Positions 62,335 to 64,000 of a stretch of 64,000 nucleotides of DNA are shown here, in pieces. Made by a program: the position numbers and the translations under genes. Source of the DNA: Embleya hyalina (lineage in GTDB: Bacteria; Actinomycetota; Actinomycetes; Streptomycetales; Streptomycetaceae); contig NZ_BIFH01000029.1 of NCBI RefSeq assembly GCF_003967355.1, forward strand, positions 124,001 through 188,000, given 5' to 3'. Under the pieces are notes generated by a model. The model was given only the letters and a program-made list of their open reading frames with translations. It did no database searches and was not told where the DNA came from. Positions within the stretch are counted from its first letter, which is position 1. The number at the start of each line of letters is the position of its first letter.

Positions 62335-63551
62335 CGAGCGCCCTCCACCGCGCGCACGATCTCGTCGTAGAGCTCCGGGCAGCGCCAGTAGGCGCCGTGG
62401 GACCGGGGGAAGGGTCGGCGCACCCGGATCTCGACGTCGCGCACCGCGGCCCCGAAGACCGGCGCGGCGCGGAACGACAACCAGTCGCGGGCGTTCCACA
62501 CGTTGGTCCACGGAATCGGCAACCGGCTCGGCGGGTCCGCCTGCGCCGGGTGGGTCGCGAGCGCGCCGACCGCGCCGAGGTAGCCGATCTGCGAGCCGAC
62601 GGTGATCAGCGCCCGCACGCCCGGGAGCGGATGGCGCCGCCGCTCGGGGATGTCCGGTCCGGCCGTCTCGACCAGCGTCTCGAACGAGGCGATCCCGCCC
62701 AGGGAGTGCGCGAGCAGCACCACGGGCCCCTCGATCCGGGCGATCCGCGCCGCGAGGTAGGCGCGCAGCGTCGCGCCGTGCGCCTGGTAGTGGAGGATGT
62801 CGCCGATCGCGGGCACGCTGCCGCCCAGGGTGCCGCCGCGCAGCGTGTTCTGCAGCGGCCAACTCGCGTACATCAGGCCGCTCTTGAAGGTCCGGCCGAC
62901 CCAGGTGCCGCCGGCGGTGGTGCCGCCGCACGCGTCGCGCACGGCGGCGACGAGGGTGTCGCGCCACTCCGGCGACCACGCGCTCGGCGCCCCGGGCCGG
63001 GCGGCGAGTGCCTGCTCGAAGCCGGCCACCACGGCCCGGCCGATCACGTCGTAGTCGGCACCGGCGGCCAACGCCTCGACCGCGCCGGTGAATTCGGCCG
63101 AGTCGGCGACGTCCCGCGCCGCCGCGGCGAAGACGTCCGGCCACTCGGGCGGCGCGCCGGGCAACACCGCGGCGAGGTCGATCCCGACCACGTCGTGCTC
63201 CACCGCCCAGCGCAGGTCCTCGGCCGCCTCGGTCCGCCGCCCGCCGGGCGCCGCTCCCGCGGCCACTTCGAGCAGTTCGTGGCGGGGGTGTCGTTCCAAC
63301 ACCGCCCACAACCGCAGTTCGGCCTCCTCGGGGTCGACCTCGGCGGCCGGTCCGTGCTCGGCGGGGTCGGCGATCCCGATCAGCGCACGCAGTTCGGGCG
63401 AGACCTCGACGCCGAACGCCGCGCCCCAGTCCACCGGTTCCACCCGCACCCCCGGCAGCCGCGCGGCGACCCTGGCGGTGATGGTGCGGACCGCGGCCGA
63501 GTCGGTCACGTCGCGCACGCCGGTTCCGTGCACGAAGACGAGCGTGGTCAT
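62331..63551 (-). CDS. Alpha/beta hydrolase of the VMAP operon
   Basis: A 406-residue hydrolase, first gene of the operon. Oxyanion motif FVHGTGV at the N-terminus; nucleophile Ser in VVLLAHSLGGIASFE (about residue 285); likely catalytic His in FPRSHGAYW near 385; Asp candidate in NVWNARDWLSF. A helical insert (about 55-230) separates the first strand from the nucleophile elbow. No signal peptide, so it acts in the cytoplasm on lipids, esters or modified proteins. Tight coupling (GTGA) to the caspase-like gene suggests it is part of the same effector module. The ATG begins directly with the first beta-strand. Confidence 0.85.
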   Translation of the reverse strand: MTTLVFVHGTGVRDVTDSAAVRTITARVAARLPGVRVEPVDWGAAFGVEVSPELRALIGIADPAEHGPAAEVDPEEAELRLWAVLERHPRHELLEVAAGAAPGGRRTEAAEDLRWAVEHDVVGIDLAAVLPGAPPEWPDVFAAAARDVADSAEFTGAVEALAAGADYDVIGRAVVAGFEQALAARPGAPSAWSPEWRDTLVAAVRDACGGTTAGGTWVGRTFKSGLMYASWPLQNTLRGGTLGGSVPAIGDILHYQAHGATLRAYLAARIARIEGPVVLLAHSLGGIASFETLVETAGPDIPERRRHPLPGVRALITVGSQIGYLGAVGALATHPAQADPPSRLPIPWTNVWNARDWLSFRAAPVFGAAVRDVEIRVRRPFPRSHGAYWRCPELYDEIVRAVEGAR

Positions 63552-63651
63552 GGGCTCTCCCCCCGGAGTCGATCTCGATCCGCCCCGCCCGCCGTACGCT
63601 AGTGATCCAACCGACCCGATGGAGTGCGTTCCGAAGCGCCCCCGCGATCGC

Positions 63652-64000
63652 TCAACTCGTGCAGGCGGGGATCTGTTTGCTCACGTCGCCGCCGGTGTCC
63701 AGGAATATCGCGGGCACGAACCCGGTCCTGCCCTCCGCGTCGATCTGCGCCCAGGTCTTGCTGGAGGAGCCCGCGTAGTAGGCGATCGAGCCCTCCGTGT
63801 GGCAGTTCGCGCGCACCTCGCTGCCGGTCTTGATCTGCGCGACCTTCTCCGACTGGTACGACGTGCCCTTGTACATCACCAGCCGGCCGCCGGTGTGCAC
63901 GGTGGCCGCGACCGAGCCCGGCTTGGGCCCCGCCGCGCTCTGCCCGGGCGCGGTCGTGGCCTTGCCCGTACCGGACTTGCTCGGACTCGGCGAGCCCGAC
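63652..64000 (-). CDS. SH3-like exported protein, partial (runs off window)
   Basis: C-terminal part of a gene that continues beyond the right edge. The last about 80 residues form an SH3-like domain (ATVHTGGRLVMYKGTSY, VRANCHTEG, TWAQIDAEGRTGFVPAIFLDTGGDV), with two Cys (NCH, ACTS) that may form a disulfide. It is preceded by a Ser/Pro/Gly/Thr/Lys-rich linker that is in frame to the window edge, so a GTG at 63900 is an internal codon rather than the start. Such linkers with bacterial SH3 domains are typical of secreted or cell-wall proteins. It lies about 100 bases upstream of the hydrolase on the same strand. Confidence 0.7.
   Translation of the reverse strand, partial: SGSPSPSKSGTGKATTAPGQSAAGPKPGSVAATVHTGGRLVMYKGTSYQSEKVAQIKTGSEVRANCHTEGSIAYYAGSSSKTWAQIDAEGRTGFVPAIFLDTGGDVSKQIPACTS

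Overview
The window is very GC-rich (roughly 70-75% by eye), with G/C at almost every third codon position, many GTG starts and 4-base ATGA/GTGA overlaps between cotranscribed genes. Gene content (three F420-type luciferase-like oxidoreductases, a Bpa/PafE-like proteasome activator, RNHCP proteins, a HbpS-like protein, SAV_2336-type and VMAP-type proteins) points to a filamentous actinomycete, most likely Streptomycetaceae or a close relative. The genus cannot be fixed from the sequence. No rRNA, tRNA, transposase, integrase or CRISPR array was seen.

0-13.5 kb: a secreted multi-domain surface protein, a small membrane protein, an SDR/F420-oxidoreductase pair, a two-component system divergent from a HbpS-like heme-binding protein, a small exported peptide, a GH1 beta-glucosidase, and a 1,276-residue ABC exporter in which both halves of a heterodimer are fused. 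13.5-25.6 kb: a tandem-repeat block, then two MacB/FtsX-type ABC modules flanking a membrane protein and a NarL-type two-component system, then a 14-TM drug-efflux MFS protein.

25.8-47.6 kb: mostly single-gene metabolic units, namely cupin, class V aminotransferase, F420 oxidoreductases, AIM24 protein, thioesterase, Bpa-like protein, PadR regulator, an SDR lacking its catalytic tyrosine, ketopantoate-reductase-like protein, GNATs, alanine-type aminotransferase, a polar amino-acid binding lipoprotein, glutamate dehydrogenase, a tandem RNHCP pair, a siderophore-interacting protein with MFS exporter and divergent LysR, VOC protein and PhzF protein. Four of these unrelated genes (cupin, thioesterase, one F420 oxidoreductase, VOC protein) carry the same palindrome TGACG-N3-CGTCA 19-23 bases before their start codons, which suggests a shared regulon.

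47.6-63.6 kb: a 16-kb run of eight co-directional minus-strand genes that looks like a predicted NTP-dependent conflict/signalling island. The upstream half (alpha/beta hydrolase, caspase-like VMAP protein, MoxR AAA+ ATPase, SAV_2336/vWA-like protein with a beta-propeller) forms a tight operon. The downstream half (zinc-ribbon protein, P-loop GTPase with an altered P-loop, exported membrane vWA protein, large GAP1-like/vWA membrane protein) has its own recognisable promoter. The layout suggests extracytoplasmic vWA sensors, cytoplasmic NTPase switches and a protease-like/hydrolase effector. The right edge holds the C-terminal part of an exported SH3-like protein.
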